Below, piece by piece: positions 1 to 9,887 of a stretch of 14,266 nt of DNA. The notes under the pieces are model-generated. The model was given only the letters and a program-made list of their open reading frames with translations. It did not search any database and was not told the origin of the DNA. The number at the start of each line of letters is the position of its first letter. Within the stretch, counting starts at the first letter, position 1. Location of the stretch: positions 1 to 14,266 of the forward strand of contig JAAAVE010000232.1 of assembly GCA_015679605.1 (NCBI GenBank). The letters run 5' to 3'. The DNA comes from Podila epigama. Taxonomy: Eukaryota; Mortierellomycota; Mortierellomycetes; Mortierellales; Mortierellaceae. A program made the position numbers and the translations under genes.

Positions 1-1030
1 AAAAAAAAAAAAAAAAACCACACAGGCCAATTCATTCGTCCCTGGGACAGACAGAGAGAGAACGGGCGATGCATGGGCGGCTTTGTATCCTTGGATTTGA
101 CTATTTTTATGTCATAACCGTTTACTTTGTGTCCTGTCCTGTCCTGTTCTGTCTTACTCCACCGTCTGCAGCAGAGATCTGGGACGGGAGAACAAGCGCC
201 GCGAAAAAAAAAAAAGAATACGCCAAACTAGTCCCGTGGTGTGTGACAATGACTCGAGCGATGAAAGAAGGGAAAAAAAATAGGCGTCAGCAGGAAGAAG
301 AGAGACAACAGGGAGTGCATGAGACCCTTGACAGACAGACAGACAGACAGACAGAGTAGCAATGAGTGGAGATGGTTCTTTTAGAAAAATAAAAATTGGT
401 AGAGTGGAACCAATTGAAAAGACGATTGACCGTTTGGCGTCTCGGGAAGAATGGGTAGTTTGCAATCTGGAGTGCATGTAAGCAAACAAAAGGGGGACAG
501 CATGCTCATGGTCTGGTAGATGGAGTATTTTTTTTTTCTTTTTTTTTTCTTGTATCACCATTGGACTCACCCTTGATTGTCTGTGTGAGATGTGCATGCG
601 CGGTCCATTTCCACACTCCATGCCAAAGTGTCAACAACAGTGTCAGCAACAACAACCGTGAAAATACCAACAGTGACACTAAACAACAATACAAAACAAC
701 AACGACTATGACAGCAACAATGTAGTACAAGTGGGAACACAAGGTAGGGCGTAGCAACGGGTCAATAATCAAGACCCACTCCATCGGCCCATATCCCCCA
801 TTGCAAACAACTAAAAAGACAAAAAGGATAAAATAGAAAAGAATGGATCGTCTCGTCATGTCTCGTCTCTTCTCGTCCAGGGGAGAAGGAGTGAAGGAGT
901 CATTCAGTCAACAAAACGGGGGGAAATATAGACCAAAGTTAGACCTCAAAGAAGAGAAAACCAGTGGGGAAACGGAGAGACAAAAGGTGGGGATTGTATG
1001 TATGGATGAATACTGAAAGCTGAAAAGCTG
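1..1030. other. Gene-less left flank with simple repeats
   Basis: No coding region can be supported here. Frames that stay open are biased by simple sequence: A-runs at 1-17 and near 204-215, a T-run near 529-550, and six GACA units at 330-353. The CAA-rich part at about 630-720 also has repetitive composition. Much of 190-320 and 880-990 is purine-rich on the + strand, the pattern found upstream of the minus-strand genes in this window. It may therefore be the upstream region of a leftward gene lying outside the window. That is inference; no start codon of such a gene is visible. Confidence 0.5.
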
Positions 1031-2377
1031 AAAAGCATTCTTTTTTTTTCCTTTTTTCCTTTTCCTCTTCTTTTCTATTTGGTTTATTTTATTTGCCAAA
1101 CGAAAAAACAACAACGAAAAACAACGACAACATCAACATCAACAAGTCTTTCAGTCTTTTGTACTTTGTACGTCTCCGTCCCTCCGTCTTTGTGACATCC
1201 TCGCTCCATCTTTGCTTTGACGTCCGCATTTGTCATTCCATCGATCAGCTTTTTTTTTTTTTTGTGTGTGTGTGTGTGTGTGTGTGAAAATATTCATCCT
1301 TGGGTCAATCCATCCTTGTGTCCAGGTCCATCTCGGTGGTCTAAATCTCATCTCATCATTACACTGTCATCACATCGTTCTCTTCTTCTTTATCTCGTAC
1401 TCTTTCAATCATCAAAGCCTCGACAATTCTTTCTTTTCTTCACGCACTCTCTACCCTGTCCAACTGGTCCAGAAACCCCTTCTCTTCCTAGTGTTAGTTC
1501 CTGACGTTCTTGTTCATCTTCTTGTTCATCTTCATCGTCAGCATCATCATCATCATTATCATCATCATCCTCTTCTTCTCCTTCATATTCTTCTAAGAAC
1601 TGTTTCCCGTGTTCACTCTTTTTTTCCCCTTGATCCTGTCCTATTCATCCTTTTTCGCGCCTTTGTTTTTTTTTGTCTTGTTGCTATAGAGTGACCCTAC
1701 AGAGGTAGGTGAAGAGGTGACTCAAGGGCGTCTCTGTGTGCATGTGCGACATTCAACACTCGAAACCAAATTGTTCAAATGAAGACATGTGGTCAATGCA
1801 TTTCAACATGTGGGCGGAGTATATGTTTTGCTTTTTTTTCCTATTGGAGTGAGAGAGAGAGAAAGAATGAGCAACTCAAAGGCGTTTAGAGTTGAGGGCA
1901 AAAAAGTGCATAGAAATGACATGAGTGTTGGAGAATTGAAATGGGGATGAAGAAATGGATAGAATGGGAAGGATGGATCAATAGGAATGGAATGAATTGA
2001 ATCAACAATGATTATGCGCTTTAAGAAAAAAAAAAATAAGCAGGGGTTTCTTTGTTACCCCATGGACATCTCTCCCCTGAATCTGGAAAAGGACATTTGC
2101 CCATGGAAGCATAGCATAGCACATGCGCACATGCGCACACAAGAAATACCATTGGACATGCATACCATTTGCATGACGTGCATTGAGCTTTGCTTTAACA
2201 AAAATGATTCTCTCCCTTTTTTTTTTTTTGGTCCCTTTCCTATTATTTTTTCTTTTTTTTCTTTTTCTCTTTCCCATTTCATTCATCCTTCATGTCCCGT
2301 CGGATCATCCTTCTGTTGTTGACATTCCTTTCTGTCCCTCACCCCATTTCAATAGTCAGCCATCCTTCCACAGTAAA
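1031..2377 (+). promoter_or_regulatory. Presumed promoter and 5' leader region of the large F-box gene
   Basis: This stretch has no supportable gene. It is pyrimidine-rich on the + strand at 1040-1080, 1150-1690 and 2212-2290. It carries a T-run (1250-1263) followed directly by a GT microsatellite (1264-1286) and a CAT/ATC tract (about 1541-1569). Just before the start codon at 2378 there are acceptor-like sites ending at about 2355 (pyrimidine-rich then AATAG) and 2373 (CTTCCACAG). A spliced 5' leader is therefore possible, but I could not place a donor. No convincing TATA box was found close to the start. Confidence 0.4.
1250..1286. repeat. Poly-T plus (GT)n microsatellite
   Basis: Fourteen T residues (1250-1263) run straight into about eleven GT units (1264-1286). 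This is a compound microsatellite in presumed promoter DNA. Such tracts vary in length between strains, and it also keeps several frames falsely open here. Confidence 0.9.
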
Positions 2378-5300
2378 ATGCATCTTGTTCGGATGAGTCG
2401 CTCGTCCTCATTCTCCCGCAGACGTGCTCGCCACCTATACGATCTCCCAGACGAGATCCTTCGTCTGATTTTCGCGTACTGTTGCGAAGACCTTGACTTC
2501 TTGTTGTGGTCATGCCCACTGGTCGCGGCAGAGGGACAGTTTTGTCACGATTGCTATCACTGCACAAACTGTCACGGCCCCGTCTCCCCAGCTCTGTCTT
2601 CATCCAAATTGTCTTCATCCAAATTGTCTTTGTCCAGACGTCAATTGTACAGCAGTAATGGACTTGCCAATTCAGACCGCAATGGCCCTAACTCACTGAC
2701 AGTACCCAGCTTGGCCCCGTTCTCGTCCAGGAGGGTTGAAGCCGATGGCAGTAACATGCAAGCCGCAGCCATCAGCTTTTTCAGAAGGAGTGGCAACAGA
2801 AACCCTATCAACAATAATAGCAACAATAATAGCAACAATAATAGCAACAACAACAACAACTACAGCACTGGTCGCCACCATGCAACATTTCAGCAATGTC
2901 AAAGTCCAGACAGTCTCAGGAGCTTCAGATGTAACACCAGTGACACTGTGCTCAGGAAAAGGAGGAAACGGACGATAGCAAGGCAAGGAGGCGTCGTCAT
3001 TAGTAGAACAGACAGGCCAGTCTGTCCTCGGGATGGGAGCTACAGCCATAGACAGCCGTTCTTGCACGACCAACAACATGGCTCGAGCGCACCACAACGA
3101 TTCCTAGCCCTTCTTTCCTTGTCGTGGCAACAACACCACCACCAACAACAACAACAACAACAACGCAATACCTCTCCAAGCATTTCCCGTCCGCTCAGTC
3201 ACTTTTTCTCTTCCCTTTCTACCTCGATCTCTGTCCCCTACAGCGCTTTGGTAGCACTCGTTACACGACCCAATGATGCAAATCGTTTGCAGCACACGCT
3301 GCATCCCCGCAGAACCACAGGTCGGTTACAGGGTGCCAATTCACATGCGGCTCCTGTTTCCTCAACAGGTAAAGAAAGAAAGAAAAAAAATTGTAAATTG
3401 GGGATTGTCCCCCTCCCCCCTTCATTCAACAATCCTGCATTTGAAAAAGTGCAAAGGAAACAAGACAAGTTGGAAAGATGGAAAAATTAGGAAAGAAGGA
3501 TAAAAACAGTGAAGGAGGGACAACATTAGAGAGAAAAAAAAAAAACCACTTTCTTTTTCCTTCTTCCCGCTCGGACACGGAGACGACGGAAGGAAAGGAA
3601 GGGGGAATAGGAAGGAGAGAAAAGAAAAAGGGAAGGGGGGAGAAGAGGGAAGGAGGATTCATCTCCTATTCATGTCGTCAATGACAGTGCGCCAATGCAA
3701 AAACACCCACGCTTCTCTCTTTGCATTTTGTTTGGTGAATATGTCAATACTCCAGACGAAGGCCAGACCAAACCAAACCAGGCCCAATTGTCTGAGCATC
3801 CACTTCTTTTTCTTTTCTTTCCTTTCCACCCTGTCCACCCTATCCGCCCATGCATTATCCATTCATACATTTGTACATTTTCATCTCACCCATTCCTGTC
3901 TTCATATCTCCCATTCTTCTGTCAATCTCTTTTGCAAAAAAAAAAAAACAATGTTACATGACAGGGGTGAATGGGACAAAAGTGAACCTTTTTTTTTTTG
4001 GACTTGCTTATACAGCCTAGTCGATCTCTTTTGCTGACATGTTAATTCTTTTTCCTTTTGCAGTAAAAGCCTTTCAGCAAGGATGCCGTCATGAAAAGGT
4101 GCACAACACAGGGCTCGAGCACAATGCACGCTCCAAATCTGCCACAGCAACAAGCACATTCTTGTCAAGGCAGCGAGCGCGGAGTATGAGTAATACGCCA
4201 TTTTCAACGAGTGTAGTAGCTCCTTCATTGTCTTCAGGCCGTCCAATGCACAGATGTCTATCCGATCAGTCCGGGACCTTTTACCGCCCTTCTGCCACCA
4301 CCGCACGACAGCCAGCAAGTGTTTACCACTCGCACCTAATTCCAGAAGAACCAGAGCCAATCGATCAGACTATGGACGGGAGTGAAGACTTTGACGATGA
4401 TTATACAGACATGATTCATCTCTCACGCGCGTTTCAACTCTTGCTCGTCAGCAGGCGAGTCGCAGATGCAGCAGTACAGACCCTATGGAAGGGACTTGTT
4501 TTTCATGGTCATGATCCATTCAGGGTCATGTCACTGTTACAGACCCTTCAGAACGAAGATGGAGTCATTGAGCCCTTGACTGACCCATCGACCCTGGTAC
4601 CGTTCCCAGTATTGCAGCGGCTAAAGGAGGTGAGCGAAGAGGAGAATGAGATATCAGACAGAGTCGATAGTCTGATGGCGACACAAGGACGTCGCCCGAC
4701 AAATGAACAGATGCAAGCACAAGGTGTGCTCAGAATGAACCCTGGGGCAGCACCCACAACAACAGCAACGACGACGACGACGACGATTGCCGCAACAACA
4801 ACAACAACATCATCAGCAGCAACAGGCAACACGGCTAGTCTTTGGCTAGAGTCTCTGAGCCAGTCCATGAGACGCATCCATGGGACCCTTACAGGACAGA
4901 GCGGTAGTTCAGTCATGGAGTCATCCGAAAACAACGCACATGTGTCCTCCATCCCGAATCTTGGTCAGGATACCACGCCAGCCAATTTAGGGCCTACCAG
5001 AAACTCTAAAAACCCGAGGCAGCGCCCGACCAATTTCCACCGCCGACATAGCGCCTCGGGTGATCTTGAATCGACTCGAGGCTTTTTGTTCAGTCATGCC
5101 TCGGGCCCTCATCAGTCTACCAACGGTCGACCAAGGTGGTCCTACCGTCGATTTGTGAAACGCGTGGTACTCAATTTCACACACCCTCAGGCATCACCCC
5201 ATCTGCTTGTCCAGGTTCTCGAAACCCTGGGTTCGCGCTGCAGGGACCAGATCCAAGAGCTCGACTTGCATGCGAATGAAAAGATGCGTGGGCCTGGGTC

Positions 5301-7308
5301 TGGTTTAGAGACCACAGCAGACCTGGAGCGACTGTTTGGAACAGGGTTCAAGAATCTGAGATGCATTCGTCTTCAAGGTGGTTTTCTGGATAATCAATTG
5401 CTCTCTGCGTTGATCAAGGGCCTCGCACGTCCGGGACGACCAAAGTCATCTACAAGAATGGCATCAAAGTCGTCTTCAAAGTTGCATGGTTCAGACATGA
5501 GTGATGACACATTGCTTGCCGAGACGACCCAATACCCTTTACAATCTTCAATTTCGCCTGCCAATTCTACAGGTGCTCGTACACCTGGCATGTTTGGGCC
5601 CGCGTTGCCACAGCCTTGCCGACTCTCTCAAGTTTTTCTAGGTCCTGGTTCCATCACGGACAGTGCGATTGAAAAGTTGATTTCTGCAGCAGGGCAATCA
5701 CTCCAAGTCTTTACGGTTACGAGCTGTGTCGATGTCGGTGGAGGGGCTCTGGCCAGTCTCTTGACAAAATGTCCCAATCTTCGGGTTCTGGGTGTGTACC
5801 GCTCTCTGGCTCGCGATGTGGAGCTGCTTGAGGGGTTGGGTCTAGGGTTGTCAGAAGGAGAGGGTCATGCCGTCACAAGTACAACCGGTTCCACTGCTCC
5901 TCATGTGGCCAATGATACAAATGGTGGTATGGACACGAATATACAATCCCATGGACAAAAGAAAGAGTCGACAGAAGAACCTACATTTGAAAGCAAGATC
6001 ATTGCACCTCTGGAAAGACTCGAGTTGGGCACTGTGAAGTTGACGACCGTGGGCGTGTCCGAGGTGCTGAAAGGTGTTTGCACGACACTTCGATTCCTAG
6101 TCTTGGAGACACGGCATTTCAAGGAAGAATTCTTACGGGACGTGATTGTGCCTCATTGCAAGAAACTCGAGGGGTTGTACTTTGATGATTTGGAGTACTT
6201 GCAGCGGATGCATCAGCGTGGCACTGGTGCTACCATGGGTGGCGGTGGTGGTGGCGGCGGTGCAGGTGGCCATACAGGAACGAGAGCTACGCAAACAATG
6301 CCGGTCTATCATCATGGTGTGGGCGGCGGTGATACTTTTAATCATGAAGCTCCTCCTCCTCCTGCTGCTGCTGCAGCCGCAACTGCAGCCACGGCAGCCC
6401 AACAACAGCAGCGAGGTGTGAATGACCCAAACCGATTCTTTGAATTTGGTCGTTCGCGATGGGATTTCCCAGGGAGTCGGCAAGTACACGGGTCTAGTCA
6501 TGAGGAGCGTCCCCCCACCAGGTGCATGCCTCGGGTGAGTCCATGGTTAGGAGACACATCGACACAGGAATGGGTTGAACGTGGCGACTGTGCCCTTTGG
6601 GCAAGTGCTCCAGCGTCCGCAGCAGTGTGCGTCGACGGTAACGGAAGCAATGGGACTGGCGCCATCCGAAGTGTGCATGGAGGAGCTGTGGCAGCTACAT
6701 CAGCCAATGCTCACTATCATCACAGTTATTATCAACACCAGCACCATGCCAACGGCGGTGCAAATCAGACTACAGCAGTTGGAAGTGAAGGTTCAGTTGC
6801 CATCACGGGTGTCACGGATGCTCAGAGTGTAGGTGGTGAGGTAACAGAGGGGAGGAACGCTGTTGTGAACAATAGCCTCGAGGGAGGTAGTAACGGTGGT
6901 GGGTTCTACTCGATGACGCCGTTTGTAGGTGACTATGGCCAGGTGTTGGGACGGTTCAACGTTGAAGAATCGACGGTGGAGCTCGTGACACAATCATTGG
7001 AGCGATTGCAAAAGTTTACAGTGATGCAGATGGTCTTAGTCACAGATACTACTTTGCATCGACGGATGGCACTCGACACTGCAAGCGCTGCTCACGGCGG
7101 TGGTGACGTTGCCGACAAGTCGTCAGAAGAGGAGGACGAACAGCAACAGCAGCAGTTGGAGGAGGGAAGAGAAGGAGAGCCACAGCAATTGCAAGGATGG
7201 CGTAAGGAATCGATGATGAAATATGTCATGGAGATGGGTTTAACGCTAATGTTGGTTATGCTCTTGGTCGACTTTTTTCAAGACTTTATGGTCCATGTAG
7301 CAAAGTAG
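2378..7308 (+). CDS. Large F-box / leucine-rich-repeat-like protein (two exons)
   Basis: Predicted 1411-residue protein from exons 2378-3368 and 4064-7308. The ATG at 2378 is the first Met before the conserved region; ATG 2393 is the alternative. Residues 20-49 (LYDLPDEILRLIFAYC and following) match the first half of an F-box, the Skp1-binding module of SCF ubiquitin ligases. The matching second half (LLLVSRRVADAAVQTLW) lies only at about residues 454-470. Between them is an apparently disordered, Ser-, Asn-, Gln- and acidic-rich insert that includes a CHDCYHCTNC cluster (residues 56-65). Residues about 691-1045 hold LRR-like segments (for example IQELDLHANEKMR and LRCIRLQGGFLDNQLL). Gly-, Ala/Pro-, His- and Gln-rich tracts follow, and the end (about 1384-1411) is hydrophobic. 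The expected role is a substrate adaptor for ubiquitination; the substrate is unknown. Exon B could hide a further intron, since a GTGAGT occurs at 6535, but the frame stays open without one. Exon structure 0.75, F-box family 0.8. Confidence 0.77.
2595..2634 (+). repeat. 15-nt in-frame tandem repeat
   Basis: The unit TGTCTTCATCCAAAT occurs at 2595-2609 and 2610-2624 and begins a third time at 2625. It encodes Ser/Lys/Leu-rich repeats within the presumed disordered insert of the F-box protein. The 15-nt period keeps the reading frame, which supports coding. Confidence 0.8.
2801..2863 (+). repeat. AAC/AAT trinucleotide tract coding for poly-Asn
   Basis: It encodes an Asn/Ser-rich run at about residues 142-162 of the large F-box protein, with three NNNS units and then five Asn. 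A CAA tract at about 3131-3163 similarly encodes His and then eight Gln. Both are low-complexity segments typical of intrinsically disordered regions. Confidence 0.85.
3369..4063 (+). other. Intron of the large F-box gene
   Basis: The donor is CAACAG|GTAAAG at 3369. The acceptor is a T-rich run ending in TTTTGCAG at 4063, with a CTGAC branch-point-like motif at 4034-4038. The phases fit: exon 1 ends after the first base of a codon and exon 2 supplies the other two, giving Val331. Read through without splicing, the upstream frame reaches a stop at 3488-3490. At 695 nt it is long for a fungal intron and is full of purine-rich runs, so it could contain an unrecognised small exon. Confidence 0.75.
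4756..4826 (+). repeat. ACA/ACG trinucleotide tract coding for Thr/Ala
   Basis: An imperfect trinucleotide array encodes a Thr/Ala-rich run in exon 2 of the large F-box gene, between the second F-box half and the LRR-like region. It keeps the frame and is probably a flexible linker. Confidence 0.8.
6235..6402 (+). repeat. Gly-rich then Pro/Ala-rich coding tract
   Basis: A GGT/GGC array encodes eight Gly plus AGG. About 90 nt later CCT/GCT repeats encode Pro and Ala runs, followed by Gln. It marks the end of the LRR-like region of the large F-box protein and the start of a low-complexity C-terminal third. Confidence 0.8.
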
Positions 7309-7471
7309 TATTTCATATCTTCTTTTTTTTCTTTCTTTTTTTTTCTTTTTCTTTTTTTTTTATTTATTTTTTTTTTATATATAATCATTCATAAACCTTT
7401 GAATCGCACGCATTATTATCATTAAAAAAAAACGACAAAGTCTTTATGTGACGATTAGCTACCAAGAACAC
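7309..7471. terminator. Shared convergent 3' region with poly(A)-type signals on both strands
   Basis: This 163-bp spacer separates the two convergent F-box genes. On the minus strand two overlapping AATAAA signals lie at 7359-7364 and 7363-7368, about 105 nt past the minus stop codon. On the plus strand an ATTAAA variant is at 7421-7426, about 113 nt past the plus stop, preceded by TATATATAAT at about 7377-7385. If both are used, the two mRNAs would overlap at their 3' ends. The T-rich run at 7321-7376 fits fungal efficiency and positioning elements. Signal use is inferred. Confidence 0.5.
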
Positions 7472-9670
7472 TTAAGTATCCATCGTGGTTAATTCTCCAT
7501 TCAGGGACTTGCTGATGATATCTGGTCGAAGGGCAGCGATCAAAGCATCGTGGCACTGTACTAACCCCCCATTGGCCGAAACCGTCGCAGTGATTTGGAA
7601 GGATTCCAGCCTTGGCCAACATGGGAGGAGTGTCCGGAGAGTACCTTGAGCCTGTTTTTGTCGGTCAAACAACATGCATTTACGATGACTCTGTTGCTTT
7701 GTAGACGACACCATTGTGGTCGCATAATCCCCTCGAAAGATGGCCGTCAATCGGTCCAAGACCCCATGAATAGAAGGCAGTGCAATCATCTCTAATGGAT
7801 CCAGATCATCCAGTTCTTGTCGAGCGGAATAATGACGAATATTGGTGCCATGGTATTGTCTACTCTCTACGAAGCGGGAGAGCTTGAGGTCTACGGGTGT
7901 GTCCTTTTGGATCTTTGATAGCTGAGCTGTCCATTTTTCCAAGAGCTTCGGATAGGTATCTCCCATACAATGACTATGAGTGTTTTTGTTATCCTTACCG
8001 CCACCCCTTGCACTAGTAGTAGTAGAAGAAGTCAAAGTGTCTATCACCATCATCCATTCCAAATCTTGTAGAGTGATTGTGGGTAGACTGGGAGAAGAGA
8101 GGGTCAAATGTTCAAGTTCCCTCAGTGCAGCCAGATGACATAATCCAGAGGCGAGACTCAAGTCCAAATCTCCTCTATGAAGCTCCAGCTTCCGCAGACG
8201 TGGACAGACCGTTGCCAGATAGGCGAACGTGGCTCTCATCTCGAATGAGATATGACTGATAGCGGCGTTGTGTGTCGCCATCTGAAATGAGAGCGTGCGC
8301 AAGTTGCGACAGGCCCAGATGCGCTTATTGAGACCTGTTGGCAACAAATCAGGGCGGCTCAACTCTTGTCGATCCTTGGATCGAGATGGGATATCGGAGG
8401 GGTCCTTGGGGGATGGATTGGGTCCAAAGATGATATAGTCGCCTGGGTAAGGTAGGTTCTCAATCTTGAGATGGAGGAGAAATGGCGAGGTACATAAAAC
8501 GTCATGAAGCGCGTTTTTTTGCTTCTGGATACGGGTCGGCCCTCCCGGGAGATGGTGGATTTCCAGTGTCGTAAGCCGATTGTTGTTGTTGATATCGTCG
8601 TGTGGTTGTAGTAGCAATGGCGTATTGTCCGGCGTAAGGTCAACGTCCCAGACCAGAGCGCTACTTGAGCCAGAAAAGAATGTACCCAAGAGTTTGGCCT
8701 CTGATGGTTGCATTGTCTCATCTAGGATGGACAGGTGGAGCACCTTGAGTTGTGGACAGACGTTCTTTACATGGTGAATGAGCAAGTTGCGGTCGATGGC
8801 TGACGGTCTGTCAGTTAGTTTGACAAGGTATCGCAAGTCGAGGGTATGAAGCAGAGGTGTTGCCTCGACCAATGTCTCGATTGTGGACTGCTCCACGGCC
8901 ACATGGTGAAGACGAATACGGCGTAGATTGTCCGCAGTGAATGAAGATGGGGCCATTGAGCCCAGACACACGTTTCGATGTGCAGTTGTAAACATGGTCC
9001 TTGTGCCGCAGAGTGTAAATTCGACAAGATGGTTGCATTTTTGCAAGATCAATGTCAAGTCCACAACTCCAGGGGTCATGCCCGTGAGCAAGAGCGTGGT
9101 CAGGGTTGGAAAACAGTCGAGCACTGGGGTGATGTGAGTGTTGACACAGTTTTGGCCGTACAGGGCCAAAGTTTTCAGTCGGGGTAAGAGTGTCCGCATA
9201 GGAAGAGTGCCAGTTATTGGCTCGCTTTTTTCGGGTAAAGTGACCAAGTCCCGCATGGCTTGATGGAGCTGCTCCCAGGCAGCTTGGATTTGTTCTTGAA
9301 CATTGGCTCCAAAACAAAGGTATGTCCGAGAGTCTTGCGCCTCGAGCCGCAATAGTGTGACGCGCGCGTCCATGAGTCGTCCTAGTGCCTTGGCGCGTTC
9401 CTCAGCCGAGCCCGTGTCTTTCCAAAGCAGTTCAAGATGGATGTGGTCGAGACTGACCAGATACCAAACATGGTTGACGCGACCTGCATGGACGAGATCT
9501 CGTTTCGATAGGTAGGTCATGATTTGGTGGATGATATCTGGTATGCTCGTGGCACGCGACGTAGCTACTGTCGTGGTTGTTGTTGTGGTTGTCGGTTGGT
9601 CCGATGAGGAGATGGAGGTAGTAGGAGGGACGTTGGACCGCCATGGCCAAAGCTTATGAATGAGGTTCAT
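7472..9670 (-). CDS. F-box / leucine-rich-repeat protein (single exon)
   Basis: Intronless gene for a 732-residue protein. The frame is open 12 nt further upstream, but the codon there is TTG, so the ATG at 9670-9668 (MNLIHKLWPW) is the supported start. After a Thr/Ser-rich N-terminus with eight consecutive Thr comes an F-box at about residues 43-84: SIPDIIHQIMTYLSKRDLVH, then RVNHVWYLVS and LELLWKD. The rest reads as irregular LRR-like segments (for example LKTLALYGQ, LTTLLLTGM, LHTLDLRYL, LKVLHLSIL and LRKLELHRGDL), the layout of fungal F-box/LRR adaptors of SCF ubiquitin ligases. By family knowledge it would bind Skp1 and recruit an unknown substrate. It converges on the large F-box gene. 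The two share domain type but not obvious sequence, so a recent tandem duplication is not evident. No transmembrane segment or signal peptide is seen. Confidence 0.86.
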   Translation of the reverse strand: MNLIHKLWPWRSNVPPTTSISSSDQPTTTTTTTTVATSRATSIPDIIHQIMTYLSKRDLVHAGRVNHVWYLVSLDHIHLELLWKDTGSAEERAKALGRLMDARVTLLRLEAQDSRTYLCFGANVQEQIQAAWEQLHQAMRDLVTLPEKSEPITGTLPMRTLLPRLKTLALYGQNCVNTHITPVLDCFPTLTTLLLTGMTPGVVDLTLILQKCNHLVEFTLCGTRTMFTTAHRNVCLGSMAPSSFTADNLRRIRLHHVAVEQSTIETLVEATPLLHTLDLRYLVKLTDRPSAIDRNLLIHHVKNVCPQLKVLHLSILDETMQPSEAKLLGTFFSGSSSALVWDVDLTPDNTPLLLQPHDDINNNNRLTTLEIHHLPGGPTRIQKQKNALHDVLCTSPFLLHLKIENLPYPGDYIIFGPNPSPKDPSDIPSRSKDRQELSRPDLLPTGLNKRIWACRNLRTLSFQMATHNAAISHISFEMRATFAYLATVCPRLRKLELHRGDLDLSLASGLCHLAALRELEHLTLSSPSLPTITLQDLEWMMVIDTLTSSTTTSARGGGKDNKNTHSHCMGDTYPKLLEKWTAQLSKIQKDTPVDLKLSRFVESRQYHGTNIRHYSARQELDDLDPLEMIALPSIHGVLDRLTAIFRGDYATTMVSSTKQQSHRKCMLFDRQKQAQGTLRTLLPCWPRLESFQITATVSANGGLVQCHDALIAALRPDIISKSLNGELTTMDT

Positions 9671-9690
9671 GCGGAAATGCAATTTTCCAT
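9667..9690 (-). promoter_or_regulatory. Short uORF overlapping the F-box start codon
   Basis: On the minus strand an ATG at 9690-9688 (context CCCATGG) opens a seven-codon frame whose TGA (9669-9667) overlaps the main ATG (9670-9668) in the string GCATGA. Further upstream there is an ATGTAA start-stop at 9727-9722 and another out-of-frame ATG at 9734. Whether these lie in the mRNA depends on the transcription start, which is not known. Confidence 0.45.
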
Positions 9691-9771
9691 GGGATGTTTG
9701 TAATAAAGAGATGGAAGAGATTTACATTGCACATGGATGCAGGTATTCAGTTGCCAACGCTTTTTTTTGGC

Positions 9772-9777
9772 CACGTG
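9772..9777. promoter_or_regulatory. CACGTG palindrome (E-box / CDE-I-like)
   Basis: A perfect CACGTG lies about 100 bp upstream of the minus-strand F-box start. In fungi such sites bind bHLH factors of the Cbf1/Pho4/INO type. A six-base palindrome also occurs by chance, so only its promoter position gives it weight. Confidence 0.35.
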
Positions 9778-9876
9778 TCGTTTTGTAAGAGTTGTAAAAC
9801 TTGACGCGTTCCGCATTCCGCGTTTCTCGTTTCTTGTTTTTTATTGATTTTCTTCTGTTGGCGCGAGTTGCTTTGC

Positions 9877-9887
9877 TTATATATATT
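9877..9887 (-). promoter_or_regulatory. TATA-like box of the minus-strand F-box gene
   Basis: On the minus strand this reads AATATATATAA, about 207 nt upstream of the ATG at 9670. It is followed by a GC-containing stretch and preceded by a long pyrimidine-rich segment (purine-rich on the + strand, 9900-10130). Spacing would suggest a transcription start near 9840-9850, which is inferred. Confidence 0.45.

Noticed and set aside
69-859. Open frames in the left flank on both strands
   Set aside because: They run through A/T homopolymers and GACA repeats, show no recognisable family, and lack splice-linked continuation.
1690-1708. Possible 15-nt micro-exon between TTGCTATAG and GTAGGT
   Set aside because: An acceptor-like and a donor-like site flank AGTGACCCTACAGAG, but there is no upstream exon to join and no evidence of coding. 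It could at most be part of an untranslated leader.
6535-6540. GTGAGT donor-like site inside exon 2 of the large F-box gene
   Set aside because: The frame stays open for over 250 codons beyond it and I found no matching acceptor that improves the protein.
9671-9682. Upstream extension MHFR of the minus-strand F-box protein
   Set aside because: The codon at 9682-9680 is TTG, not ATG. The first ATG in frame is at 9670.
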